Assembly: GCA_040387475.1 (NCBI GenBank) | Contig: JAZKDT010000013.1 | Coordinates: forward strand, 1-64,000 | Length of the DNA: 64,000 bases | Direction of reading: 5' to 3' | From: UBA4416 sp040387475 | Lineage (GTDB): Bacteria; Bacteroidota; Bacteroidia; B-17B0; Aurantibacillaceae | Shown: positions 42,740 through 52,354 of the stretch, piece after piece | Layout of the letters: every line of letters starts with the position of its first letter | Numbering within the stretch: position 1 is the first letter of the stretch | The notes under the pieces: model-generated | What the model saw: only the letters and a program-made list of their open reading frames with translations | Told to the model about the DNA's origin: nothing | Database searches by the model: none | Made by a program: the position numbers and the translations under genes

Positions 42740-45511
42740 ATGATACGATATTTCCTTTTAGTTGTTTTACTTCCAGTTCAATTGCTAAGTAAAAGTACGC
42801 CGGATTCGTTGCAAACCATAGATCTGCAACATAAAAATTTATATAAACTCCCTCTGAATTTTGAATACACGAAAGTGTTATCCTTACACCTTGGATACAA
42901 CCCGTTAAAAATAATTCCCGCGGAGTTACTCAATTCCAGAAATTTAAAGAACCTCTCTATCAATTACAATCCAGGGTTCGACTTCGAATCGAGCATTTCA
43001 ACCATCAAACAACTGAAACTGGAATCTCTATCCATTAATAATTCCAATTTAATGTATATGCCTTTGGAAATGGGTCAAATGAAAACATTAAAACATCTGT
43101 CTCTCGCTAATAACTACATCAAAGAAGTTCCGGCATATATATTTATACATGCTGATTTTGTTACATTAAATCTTGCCGGGAATTTAATTTCTTCTTTACC
43201 CACCGACATTAAATCCCAGTCAAACCTACAGTCATTGAATATCAGTAAAAACCCCTGCGTAAATTCTGATCAAACCTATAAAAATCTGCAATCGATAGAA
43301 AGCCTGAAACAACTCGAGGCACAAGGCGCGTCCGATTTACCAAAAAACATCTGGACCTTAAACTCACTTGAAAAACTGGATATCAGTGAAGGCACTTTTG
43401 CATCTATTGAGCTTCCCCAGGATGCACATAAGCATCAATTAACACAGTTAATTGCCAACAACTGTGATAAACTGGATTTCTCCTTTTTAATAAGTATGCT
43501 ATCTGCACCGTCATTAAAAGAAATTACGTTGGGCGGTGATAAATTTACGGGTTTCAATAACGCCAATATTTCCAATAATGTTTCACGGTTAGAATTAACC
43601 GGTGATGTACTCAGTAACTTTACCTTTGCCGCTTCGTTATCAAATTTGAATGACCTTATTTTAAATTTCAATTCGGTGACCTGTGGACCGGAACTATTGA
43701 ATACAATCTCAAAAATGAACAACTTAAAATCCTTAAATCTTAGCAATTGTGGATTAACTGATCTTCCATTACAGATCAAGCATTTAACAAACCTGGAAAC
43801 ACTCAATTTGTCGGGCAACAAATTAACTTCAGTGAACGAGCTATTTGCATTAAAAAAACTAGTAACGTTAGATATTAGTTTCTGCGAGTTATCCAAAGAG
43901 AAAATCGAACGGCTAAAAAAAGAGTTACCTAACACCAACATAATTTACCATCAGGTATATGAAAAACTACCTTTACCCAATGCCATCGTTAAAACAGAGA
44001 ACTTCACCATTTCTCCAACCGAGGCACAAACGATTACCACACAAAATGGCACTACTATTAGCATTCCAAAAAACAGTTTAATTTATGGAAACGGGAAACT
44101 GGTGAAAGAACCTGTCACCATAAATTACACCCCCTACTATACTTTAGCCGATGTAGCGTCGTCTGGAATTAACATGAACTATAAAACCGCTGAAGGCTCA
44201 GCACCTTTCTCCTCAGCCGGCATGTTTAACATTAACGCTTTAGCAAAAGATCAACCGGTTGAATTAAAAAAAGGTTCGGAAATGACTATTGCTTTTAAAA
44301 GTAATGACCCCGATAAATCGTACAATTATTACTCGTATGATACGATAAATCGCACGTGGAAAGATATTGGAAAAGATACAGTCACAAAAATTAAGGTAGC
44401 TAAACCATTGGATTCTTTAATCGTTAAAAATGACTCGATCATTTCCAGATCGCCAAATATAATAATGCCACAGCCTCCGCTATTTTACGCACACCATGAT
44501 ATTACAATACACTGGGATACTGACAAAAAAGATAAATTAACCGGTGAATTTAAAATTTATTCAACACTTCCCGGACCTAAAGAAAAGAATGACACCAGTA
44601 GCAACCATAATTATTTTACAGAAGTAAAATCGCTTTCTAAGATCACATGGAAATTAGACGAGGAAAAAACGTCTGCAAAATCTAAAGAGTTTTTTAAAAA
44701 TAATGCACTATTCAATCACAACGTTCCGTTAAGGAATAGAATATTGGTGATCAACGGAAGAAGAGCTCATAATTCAAAAACAAGAGTAGAAAAAATGGTG
44801 GATTTTGAACTTTCTCCGGATAAGGAAAGGGACTGTTTTCTATTTAAGTTTTATGACGAAACAGATACCATCACTTTTTATGCATATCCCTTAGTTCAAA
44901 CCAAAAATGTTGACAGAGCACAAAAGTCCATCAAAAAAATGTTTTTTACCTATGAGAACAATGCTAAAGAGAGAAAAGAATTGACGAAGTACAGAAGGAC
45001 ACGGTTCCTTACTGCGTATAACCAATACCGACTAAACATGGCGAATGCCAGGGCGAGTATAAATGTGAATGATATCAACAATGTTACTTCTCTTTTAAAC
45101 AGTAAGGTTAATACAAACGCATACAATATTACACGGGTTTTGCAGCTACAGGGATTTGGAGTTTACAATTGCGACAAAGCTGTTTTTGTGGAAAATCCAA
45201 TTGTATTTACGCCTATATTTATTGATGAAAGAGGGAACCGATTATCAAAAGTGGCGTTCCAGGTTATTGATCCAAAAGAAAACATAGTGGTAAGCTATTA
45301 TGGAAGTAAGCCTATTAGAATTTCAAAAAACAGCATTATCACATTTATGAATACACAATATGATAAGTCTTATAAATGTACTGTATACATGGGGAAATTA
45401 AATACCATTAATTTTAACCCAAGAACCGATAGTCAAAAAATACAGTTATCTCCTGTTTCAAATAGCATTTCGATAGGAGAATTAAGTGAGCAGATTAATT
45501 CAAACAATTAA
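42740..45511 (+). CDS. Secreted leucine-rich-repeat protein with ZU5-like region
   Basis: A 923-residue protein with a signal sequence (residues 1-18). Residues 35-390 carry LRR units (LKSLNLSNCGLTDLPLQI, LETLNLSGNKLTSV), several degenerate in the middle. Residues 415-520 resemble a ZU5-type beta domain (GTTISIPKNSLIYGNGKLV, EPVTINYTPYY, GMFNINALAKDQPVELKKG). The remaining 400 residues are basic and unassigned. It is likely located at the cell surface or in the periplasm. The end of this gene contains the ribosome-binding site and start of the next one, so the two are a pair. Confidence 0.75.
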   Translation: MIRYFLLVVLLPVQLLSKSTPDSLQTIDLQHKNLYKLPLNFEYTKVLSLHLGYNPLKIIPAELLNSRNLKNLSINYNPGFDFESSISTIKQLKLESLSINNSNLMYMPLEMGQMKTLKHLSLANNYIKEVPAYIFIHADFVTLNLAGNLISSLPTDIKSQSNLQSLNISKNPCVNSDQTYKNLQSIESLKQLEAQGASDLPKNIWTLNSLEKLDISEGTFASIELPQDAHKHQLTQLIANNCDKLDFSFLISMLSAPSLKEITLGGDKFTGFNNANISNNVSRLELTGDVLSNFTFAASLSNLNDLILNFNSVTCGPELLNTISKMNNLKSLNLSNCGLTDLPLQIKHLTNLETLNLSGNKLTSVNELFALKKLVTLDISFCELSKEKIERLKKELPNTNIIYHQVYEKLPLPNAIVKTENFTISPTEAQTITTQNGTTISIPKNSLIYGNGKLVKEPVTINYTPYYTLADVASSGINMNYKTAEGSAPFSSAGMFNINALAKDQPVELKKGSEMTIAFKSNDPDKSYNYYSYDTINRTWKDIGKDTVTKIKVAKPLDSLIVKNDSIISRSPNIIMPQPPLFYAHHDITIHWDTDKKDKLTGEFKIYSTLPGPKEKNDTSSNHNYFTEVKSLSKITWKLDEEKTSAKSKEFFKNNALFNHNVPLRNRILVINGRRAHNSKTRVEKMVDFELSPDKERDCFLFKFYDETDTITFYAYPLVQTKNVDRAQKSIKKMFFTYENNAKERKELTKYRRTRFLTAYNQYRLNMANARASINVNDINNVTSLLNSKVNTNAYNITRVLQLQGFGVYNCDKAVFVENPIVFTPIFIDERGNRLSKVAFQVIDPKENIVVSYYGSKPIRISKNSIITFMNTQYDKSYKCTVYMGKLNTINFNPRTDSQKIQLSPVSNSISIGELSEQINSNN
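45475..45488 (+). promoter_or_regulatory. Shine-Dalgarno with GTG start inside the upstream gene
   Basis: AGGAG at 45475-45479, six bases before GTG 45486, within the last codons of the LRR gene. There is no in-frame ATG before the signal peptide of the downstream gene, so this SD decides the start. Good SDs are rare in this window. Confidence 0.6.
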
Positions 45512-46169
45512 GCTTCTGAAGACATCTTTATTAATAGCAATTATTTTTGGGTTTCTGTCATTGCCAGCTCAGGATTTTGACCCGGTAAACCCAGATTACG
45601 ACTTGCTGAAACAATTAGTTTTGGATAAAATAAACAGCAAAAGAGCGAGGAAGGTGAAAACAGTTCTCCAAAATAATGTACCCCTCCAATTAACTTCAGA
45701 TAATTACACTCAGACTTTAAGAGCAGCTAAATTTGAATCTACCAGCGAAAATAAACTGAGGATCGGAAAAAAAATAAAAAAAGCATGTAAATCAAACGGC
45801 TATAGAAATGCCTTTATTGACTACCATATTACTTCAGTTAATTGTGTAAATTTTAAGGGGTCGAAGTTTTACTATGACCGGGAAGACACGGAGACACAAA
45901 CGCATTTATTTATTGGAACCAAACCCACAAAAAAAGAAAAAGCTGATGAGAAATTTAAATCAATTCCTTTAAAACTATATACGTACAATGAATTAGCAGA
46001 TCTTATTGCCAAACAGTTTATAAGTGATGAAGGAAGTTTTAAAATACTGAATAATGGATTTGATAAATTTGGGTTCAGTATCGCAGTGGAACAACGTACT
46101 TTGTTCAGACATAAACTTCCAAAAGTAAAAGTGATTGTTATTGTTGGTGGAAACCGGATAACCTGGTAA
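45486..46169 (+). CDS. Secreted CAP/SCP-like protein (putative)
   Basis: A 227-residue protein starting with GTG; a signal sequence (LLIAIIFGFLSLPAQ) ends near residue 30. The remainder resembles, at a distance, the CAP-like domain of the protein at 29996-32356: LKQLVLDKINSKRARKVKTV at the start, a central NELADLIAKQFISDE helix, and a C-terminal KVKVIVIVGG strand. The cysteines in the middle (two to three) could form a disulfide. Function unknown. It overlaps the LRR gene by 26 bases and is surely co-expressed with it. Confidence 0.55.
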   Translation: MSRLIQTIKLLKTSLLIAIIFGFLSLPAQDFDPVNPDYDLLKQLVLDKINSKRARKVKTVLQNNVPLQLTSDNYTQTLRAAKFESTSENKLRIGKKIKKACKSNGYRNAFIDYHITSVNCVNFKGSKFYYDREDTETQTHLFIGTKPTKKEKADEKFKSIPLKLYTYNELADLIAKQFISDEGSFKILNNGFDKFGFSIAVEQRTLFRHKLPKVKVIVIVGGNRITW

Positions 46170-46205
46170 CCAGTAAAGCGTGGATACTAAGTGATTTGAA
46201 TCGCA

Positions 46206-49145
46206 TTAGCTTAACTTAATCAATTCAGTTTTCAATTCGATGATAGAAACAGACACCAGCTTTTTTATTTTTTGAACCATCTGCTTTAGCTCCTGCTCGT
46301 TTATTGTTTCATTAACCGCATTTATTTCAATTTTAATCAGTAGCTCTCTTAATTCGTTTACACCAAAATAAGCAACGGGTGTTTTCATTTTGTGAGCCTG
46401 ATTGCTAAGTTCCTCCCAATTCCTGGATTCATAAAGTTCATTTAACTCGTCCACATATTCAGGCATCAGCTGTATAAACATATTGATCATTTCCTTTATG
46501 TATGAGATATCCCCTTCTGCCCTCTCTTTTATAATAGCGAGGTTAACCATTTTGTGAATTTTAGGGTCTTCGTTTGTGGCTGTTTCTTCGTCGTCATCAT
46601 CGCCTTCATAAGCATAACCGCTCCACTTCATTATTTTTTTATACAAGGTCAAGGGGTTGAACGGTTTGGAAATATAATCATTCATACCCACAGCAAAACA
46701 TTTTTCTTTTTCTCCGGCTAAAGCAGATGCTGTCATTGCGACAATAGGCGTACTCTTTGCAGGCTCGGGCAACTTGGTTCGGATATACTGAGTTGCCTCT
46801 ATGCCGTCCATTCCAGGCATGGCAATATCCATCAAAATCAATGCGTATGGTTTATATTTCAATTTCTCGATGGCATCGGCACCGTTTTCAGCGAGATCTG
46901 TATTTATTTTCCATTTATTTAATTCGAACATAACTACCCGCTGATTGATCACGTTATCTTCTACCAGCAAAATATTCAATTTACTCAAATCAATTTTTTC
47001 GGGTATTTTGGTTGCATTTTCAATTGACGTGCTCAAAACATCATCATCACCTTTCTCGAAATTCAACTCAAAGCTAAACGTAGATCCTTTATGTAGTTCG
47101 CTGGTGAGGGTAATATGGCCACCCATTTTTTCTACCAGAAACTGGGAAATACTCAATCCCAAACCTGTTCCTCCATATTTACGTGTTGTATGTACTTCTG
47201 CTTGAGCAAATGATTCAAATACATAGTCCAGCTTGTCTTCTGGTATGCCAACCCCTGTATCGGAAACAGAAAATTTTACAAGAGCGTTATCCGCTGTTTG
47301 TGACACCAAATCTGCTGTAAGTGATACCTTACCATCATCAGTAAATTTAATTGCATTACCTAATAAGTTCAGTAAAATCTGGCTTAATCGTACGGTATCT
47401 CCAACTATCACTGGAGGAAGCGACGGCGCAATATTCATTTCCATTTGCAAATTTTTGGATTCGGATTTATACTGAACCATAAATTGCAAAGATTTAAACA
47501 GATCACTCAATCGAAATGGGTTTTTCTCGAAAACAATTTTTCCGGCACGAATCTTAGATATATCGAGGATATCATTCACAACATGTAATAAATTATTGGA
47601 GGATTCCTTGATGGCGTTCAGGTATTCCATTTGTTCCCCATCCATGCGTGTTTCCAACAACTGGCGGGTCATACCGATAATACCATTCATAGGCGTTCTT
47701 ATCTCGTGGCTGGTATTTGCCAAAAACTGTTCCTGGATCAACAAACTTTGCTCGGCTGTTTCTTTCGCTTTACGAAGTTCAAAGTTCTTTTCCTCAATAA
47801 GTTTATTGGTTTTCAATTTAACGCTGTAACGATTATAAACCATCGCTGATAACAGCAATATCATTACAATAGAAACAATGAGGAAATTACGAAGTGCCTG
47901 TTGTTGGCTCAGGCGAATGTCCTGTAACGTTCGACTTTTACTTAACAAACTAATTTCTTTGTCTTTTTGCCCCATTTCAAACTCCACCTGTAGTTTAACG
48001 AGCTCTCTTGTTTTTTCTTCATTTAAAACGCTATCCTTAAAGTTTTCGAACATAATTCTTGACTGAAATCCTTTAACTGTATTATTCTGTTCAAAATAAA
48101 TCTCTGAAAGCACTCTATAATAATCCCTTAAACTGGTTTTGTAATTAAGCTCTTTAGCAAGGTTATAATACTCATCCGACAATTCTAAAGCCTTATCATA
48201 GTGTCCAATTTCTTTATAGATCTTTATGATAGAATATAGATTCTCGAGAATGTAGTCCTTATTTCCACTCTCTTCCAGCATTTTTTTTGATTGAAAATAG
48301 TAATCCAATGACTGATCATATCGTTTTCTTTCAAAATAAACTTCGGCAATGTTTTCAAGGTTGATACCGCTTCTTAAAACATCATTTGATGCAGTAGTAA
48401 TTGAAAGGGACTTTAAAGAACAACTCAATGATTTATCCAGGTAGTTTTCTGATGGCCATAAGCGATTATAAACAAGGTATAAGTTTGATAAATTTAGCAA
48501 GGCCACCGCAATCCTATCTTTCGTGTTTTGCTTCAAATAATAATCCAATACGTTTGTGTAATAACCTAATGCTTTTTTAAAATAGACCGAATCTTTTGAA
48601 GAATTCATGAGATCAGCATTTACATGACCCATGAGCGTTTGACAAAAGGCTGCGTTGGCTTCGTTTTTATCTGCCTTATAAACGTCTAATGCCTTCGAGA
48701 AATTATACAGGGCTTTTGAATAATCGGTAATATCTTTATAAATATAGCCTAGCTCATAATAGCATTTAGCGCAACCCGACTTATTGGATATGTTTTCAAA
48801 TATATTTAAGGCTCTATACGTTTGATTTAAAGCTTCGGAATAATTACTTCTCTCCCGCCCAATCCGTGATAATACCAGATGTGCTTTTGCCTCGCCTTTA
48901 GGGAAACTAATCTTACGGGCCAATTGGATAGCCTGGTTGGTGTAAGCCTCGGCCTCTTTAATTTGATATTGCACAAGGTTTGTGCCAAGTGCCACCAATG
49001 CGTTGACTTTAACGGTATCGTCGGGGAATGTTGCAACTATATGAAGAAGAGAATCCTGAACTGCATTTTTTTGGGCATAATTATTTAACTGTATCAGGAT
49101 ACAGCAGCATAAGAACAGGAAACGATATAGATAATTTAATCGCAA
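46206..49145 (-). CDS. TPR hybrid histidine kinase with receiver and HPt domains
   Basis: A 979-residue protein. A signal peptide is followed by periplasmic TPR repeats (about 30-390), one transmembrane helix (FLIVSIVMILLLSAMVY), HisKA with His480 (LANTSHEIRTPMNGIIGM), HATPase (NAIKFTDDGK, DTGVGIPED, GTGLGLSI), a receiver with Asp773 (LILMDIAMPGMDG), and a C-terminal HPt with His918 (QAHKMKTPVAYFG). It therefore contains a full His-Asp-His phosphorelay in one chain, as in BarA/ArcB types. The final response regulator is not linked; the lone receivers elsewhere in the window are candidates. Confidence 0.93.
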   Translation of the reverse strand: MRLNYLYRFLFLCCCILIQLNNYAQKNAVQDSLLHIVATFPDDTVKVNALVALGTNLVQYQIKEAEAYTNQAIQLARKISFPKGEAKAHLVLSRIGRERSNYSEALNQTYRALNIFENISNKSGCAKCYYELGYIYKDITDYSKALYNFSKALDVYKADKNEANAAFCQTLMGHVNADLMNSSKDSVYFKKALGYYTNVLDYYLKQNTKDRIAVALLNLSNLYLVYNRLWPSENYLDKSLSCSLKSLSITTASNDVLRSGINLENIAEVYFERKRYDQSLDYYFQSKKMLEESGNKDYILENLYSIIKIYKEIGHYDKALELSDEYYNLAKELNYKTSLRDYYRVLSEIYFEQNNTVKGFQSRIMFENFKDSVLNEEKTRELVKLQVEFEMGQKDKEISLLSKSRTLQDIRLSQQQALRNFLIVSIVMILLLSAMVYNRYSVKLKTNKLIEEKNFELRKAKETAEQSLLIQEQFLANTSHEIRTPMNGIIGMTRQLLETRMDGEQMEYLNAIKESSNNLLHVVNDILDISKIRAGKIVFEKNPFRLSDLFKSLQFMVQYKSESKNLQMEMNIAPSLPPVIVGDTVRLSQILLNLLGNAIKFTDDGKVSLTADLVSQTADNALVKFSVSDTGVGIPEDKLDYVFESFAQAEVHTTRKYGGTGLGLSISQFLVEKMGGHITLTSELHKGSTFSFELNFEKGDDDVLSTSIENATKIPEKIDLSKLNILLVEDNVINQRVVMFELNKWKINTDLAENGADAIEKLKYKPYALILMDIAMPGMDGIEATQYIRTKLPEPAKSTPIVAMTASALAGEKEKCFAVGMNDYISKPFNPLTLYKKIMKWSGYAYEGDDDDEETATNEDPKIHKMVNLAIIKERAEGDISYIKEMINMFIQLMPEYVDELNELYESRNWEELSNQAHKMKTPVAYFGVNELRELLIKIEINAVNETINEQELKQMVQKIKKLVSVSIIELKTELIKLS

Positions 49146-49210
49146 GATATCTTCGCTTAATTAAATATAGCGATTTTATATGGAATAAGAAAAGACTCTT
49201 AAAATTAAGG

Positions 49211-50260
49211 TTAAGCTTTTATCGCCCATCGCAATTTGGCTGAACGGGCCCGTGGATTAGTGTAGCTCTCTTCAGCTGAAGGTCGAATGGGATCGGGCGC
49301 TACCTCCATATAGATGCCCGCGCGGAATAAAGACTGAAATGATTTTTTTACCCGTCTGTCCTCTCCTGAGTGAAAAGAAAGGATAGCCACTCTGCCGCCA
49401 GGCGCAAGCACGTATGGCAGTTTCTCCAAAAAAGAATCGAGTACACCAAATTCATCGTTTACTTCAATTCTTAATGCCTGAAAGCATCGTTGACATGACT
49501 TTTTAATTTCTTCTTTACGGGTATTCTCCGGCAAACTGATCAGCGCCTCTGCAATAGTTTCCTGTAAATGTGTTGTTGTGGTAATGACAATGCCTTTAGA
49601 TATCTTTGCCATGATCGCTAAAGTAATGGCTTCATAGTGCGGTTCATCTGAATTCTCAAATAAAATAGCTGCTAATTCGCGCGGAGCAATTACCTTTAGG
49701 AGTTCAGCCGCTGACTTTCCTTTTTTGGGATTTAAACGAAGATCCAAGGGCCCTTCGATCTTGAATGAAAAACCCCGTTCGGGATTATCTATCTGCATGG
49801 ATGAAACGCCGAGATCAGCTAAAACAAAGTTCAATGGTCCCGATTGCAAAGCGATCCGATCAATCTGGGAAAAATTCATTTTTTTGAAAGTAACCGATTC
49901 CTCTCCGTAGCCCAATGCTAATAATCTTTCCTGCGTTCTAGGCAGTTCAAAAGGATCAACATCCATGGCGTATAACATGCCGCCCGGCGCCAGGCATTTA
50001 AGCATCTCTAAACTGTGCCCGCCATAACCCAGCGTGGCATCCAAACCCACCTGACCGGGAACGATTTGTAAAAACTCCAATATCTCTGTTACACAAATAG
50101 AACGATGCATACCTGCAGGAGTTTTGCCCTGCTGGATTATTTTTTCGACATCCTCTGAATAATTTTGAGGTTGCAGCTCCTTGTATTTTTCCTTAAAAGA
50201 TTTTGGATGCGTTCCTTTATACCGAACACGCCTGGGACCTTTTGGTTCCTCATCGCTCAT
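49211..50260 (-). CDS. RsmH/MraW-family SAM-dependent methyltransferase, non-canonical member
   Basis: From ATG 50260 (MSDEEPKGPRRVRYKGTHPK) the protein is 349 residues; an upstream ATG at 50305 adds 15. The RsmH fold is clear: LDATLGYGGHSLEML (SAM motif I), DVDPFEL, NFVLADLGVSSMQIDNPERG, DLRLNP, LSFHSGEDRRVKKSF. The family methylates N4 of C1402 in 16S rRNA. Differences: an N-terminal 50-residue basic extension, HRSICVTEILEFL in place of the usual H.PVLL.Ev, and a position far from any mraZ-ftsL-ftsI cluster. It may be a paralog with another RNA target. Confidence 0.8.
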   Translation of the reverse strand: MSDEEPKGPRRVRYKGTHPKSFKEKYKELQPQNYSEDVEKIIQQGKTPAGMHRSICVTEILEFLQIVPGQVGLDATLGYGGHSLEMLKCLAPGGMLYAMDVDPFELPRTQERLLALGYGEESVTFKKMNFSQIDRIALQSGPLNFVLADLGVSSMQIDNPERGFSFKIEGPLDLRLNPKKGKSAAELLKVIAPRELAAILFENSDEPHYEAITLAIMAKISKGIVITTTTHLQETIAEALISLPENTRKEEIKKSCQRCFQALRIEVNDEFGVLDSFLEKLPYVLAPGGRVAILSFHSGEDRRVKKSFQSLFRAGIYMEVAPDPIRPSAEESYTNPRARSAKLRWAIKA

Positions 50261-50341
50261 ACGTAAAGCTAAGCTTAAATACGTTGCATTACGATTAAAT
50301 TTCAAGTTTCGTTATATCCTTAACTCTTTCGCAAAAAAACA

Positions 50342-51685
50342 CTATTTACCGGTTTTTAACGCTTGCTTTTTTTTAACTTCCTGCACGCCCCCTTTTGTTA
50401 GAATTACAGCGCTTACTGCTCCTTTTTTATCTTTTACAAATTCAAAGGTGCGGTCGTTATTATCCTTTTTAAAAAACCTGGTCTCGCTTTCAGGTAAAAG
50501 TTCTGTATTCAGATCATTAAGATATAATTTATTGTTAGTATATATAAACTCGATAGATTCAAATTTCCCGGCATAACTTTCAAACATGTTTGTATTGGCT
50601 TTTACCTCAACGTGTTTATAGGGTATTTCAACCGGGATACCAAATAAAATACCGGATAAACCATAACTGATCATGTGTGATTCGGATTCATTATTGGATA
50701 GCACAGCAATAAATGCATTATCTTTCGGGTACCTGTCGAAGGTTGTCATGGTGCCAATGAATCCGCCACTATGCGTGAGTAAATAATGGCCGTGATTATA
50801 ATAAGGATTGATGAGAATACCGTATCCATAAGAATCGATAAAACCATTATCGGGATACATTTTATTGTACTGAGTTGTCATTTTTTGTTTGGATGATTCA
50901 GACAATAATGTAGTGCTGTATAAAGCACGATCCAGTTTATAAAGATCTTCTATGGTAGAGTATATCCCGTCGAGACCCACATTTAAGTTCCAGTTTATAT
51001 AGGGATTGAGCGCATAACCGTTTCCATCTTTATAGTAGATACTAGCTTTTTTATAGATGATGGAGTCATTACTGCAAACGCCGGTATTAAACATGCCTGC
51101 TTTGTTGCATATATTTTCTTTTATAAAATTTTCAAACGTTTGTCCTGACGCTTTTTCAATAATTTGCGAGAGTAAAAAGTAGCCGATGTTGCTATACTTA
51201 CAATTGGTACCAGGATTGAAAAGGTAAGGTTTGTATTGCATGATGCCGATGGCGGAATCTTTGCTAATAGCAGTGGAATTCATGTAGAGCTCATCAAAAT
51301 CGAGTGGTAGGCCGGCAGTGTGTGTGAGTAACATATGAATGGTAACCTGATCGCCCTTGGGATAACGGGGAAAAAATTTATTTAATTTATCATCGAGGGA
51401 TAAGTTATTTTTCTCCACTAACTGCATGATAGCAATAGCGGTAAAATGTTTGGTAACAGAAGCCAAAACAAATTTAGTATCGATGGTGTTTTTAATACCC
51501 CATTCTAAATTTGCGAAACCATAAGCTTTCTTCAGCAAAACAGAATCGTTTCTCATCACGATCACCGTGCCGCCAAAGCGGTTGAATTCGGCTTGTTTAT
51601 CCATGTATAATTCGAGCAGGGAAGAGACAGATGTTTGTGATGATAAACTAAAAGGGAAAATTAAAAGGAACAATATTTTTTTCAT
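50342..51685 (-). CDS. Serine beta-lactamase-like hydrolase (class C / penicillin-binding-protein family)
   Basis: A 447-residue protein with a signal peptide (residues 1-17). The catalytic residues are visible: Ser76 and Lys79 in ASVTKHF, Tyr in CKYSNIGYFLL, and the third motif THSGGFIG (HSG in place of KTG). The final 100 residues form a beta-rich tail found in many DD-peptidase or esterase-like members. Such proteins are more often D-aminopeptidases or esterases than resistance enzymes, and nothing nearby suggests antibiotic induction. It follows the start of the rsmH-like gene region in tandem with its own leader. Confidence 0.9.
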   Translation of the reverse strand: MKKILFLLIFPFSLSSQTSVSSLLELYMDKQAEFNRFGGTVIVMRNDSVLLKKAYGFANLEWGIKNTIDTKFVLASVTKHFTAIAIMQLVEKNNLSLDDKLNKFFPRYPKGDQVTIHMLLTHTAGLPLDFDELYMNSTAISKDSAIGIMQYKPYLFNPGTNCKYSNIGYFLLSQIIEKASGQTFENFIKENICNKAGMFNTGVCSNDSIIYKKASIYYKDGNGYALNPYINWNLNVGLDGIYSTIEDLYKLDRALYSTTLLSESSKQKMTTQYNKMYPDNGFIDSYGYGILINPYYNHGHYLLTHSGGFIGTMTTFDRYPKDNAFIAVLSNNESESHMISYGLSGILFGIPVEIPYKHVEVKANTNMFESYAGKFESIEFIYTNNKLYLNDLNTELLPESETRFFKKDNNDRTFEFVKDKKGAVSAVILTKGGVQEVKKKQALKTGK

Positions 51686-51795
51686 AGTTACGGAAGACTT
51701 TCTGCGGTGATGTTTATAGAAGAGAACAGAAAAGTGCAGGCAAAGCTAAATGTTTATCTCAGTTTTACAAGATTAAAATGTCTTAGGGCATATTC

Positions 51796-52191
51796 TTACT
51801 TTAACCTCTCTAAAACACCTTTACGCTTTACTATGTTTTTGTAATCCCATTGAATATCGCGCGATTTTTTGAGCCAACGTTTGAGATCCTGTGTGTTTAT
51901 TTGATCAATTAACGTATAGGTTATGGAAGCATCTTTAAATTTTCCGCTTTTACCGGGAACGAGCTGATCTTCTTCAAACGTAACGCCGCTCCAGAATAAT
52001 AAGCGCAGGCCTGCTTTTAATTTATCGTATCCAACGATAGGGTTACCATCTAAAAACCAAACGGGATGCCCATGCCAGATCTTGTTTTCCGCTTCGGGTA
52101 AGTTCTTTGTGATCTCTTGTGAAAGGAGAGTGCACATGTCCTGATCATCTTTTGACTGCGATTTAATATAGGATTGAATTTCTTTATTCAT
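51796..52191 (-). CDS. DUF1801 family protein
   Basis: A 131-residue protein. ENKIWHGHPVWFLDGNPIVG, then LKAGLRLLFWSG, and a basic helical C-terminus are the DUF1801 pattern (YdhG-like, related to the frataxin-like/Fra fold). The biochemical function is not established. It is monocistronic. Downstream on its strand lies the beta-lactamase-like gene; upstream lies the repeat-bearing 643-base gene-poor stretch. Confidence 0.85.
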   Translation of the reverse strand: MNKEIQSYIKSQSKDDQDMCTLLSQEITKNLPEAENKIWHGHPVWFLDGNPIVGYDKLKAGLRLLFWSGVTFEEDQLVPGKSGKFKDASITYTLIDQINTQDLKRWLKKSRDIQWDYKNIVKRKGVLERLK

Positions 52192-52354
52192 GGGGGGTAA
52201 TCATTTTAAGAATAAATAGCCTACTAAATGTACGCCGTTGCCGCCTATTTTACAAAAAGAAATACGTGGAGACAAATTTACTGACAAAGTTAGCTGTGAA
52301 GGTTTCGAAGATTGAAGAAAACAAAACTCAGTGCCGGTTGAAGACATCGCAGTT

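Noticed and set aside
43435..43941. 168-codon minus-strand frame
   Set aside because: Antisense to the LRR region; the periodic leucines come from the repeat on the other strand.
50342..51685. Antibiotic-resistance beta-lactamase
   Set aside because: The fold and Ser-x-x-Lys/Tyr motifs are present, but the KTG box is HSG and the long C-terminal tail fits peptidase/esterase-like relatives; no resistance context.
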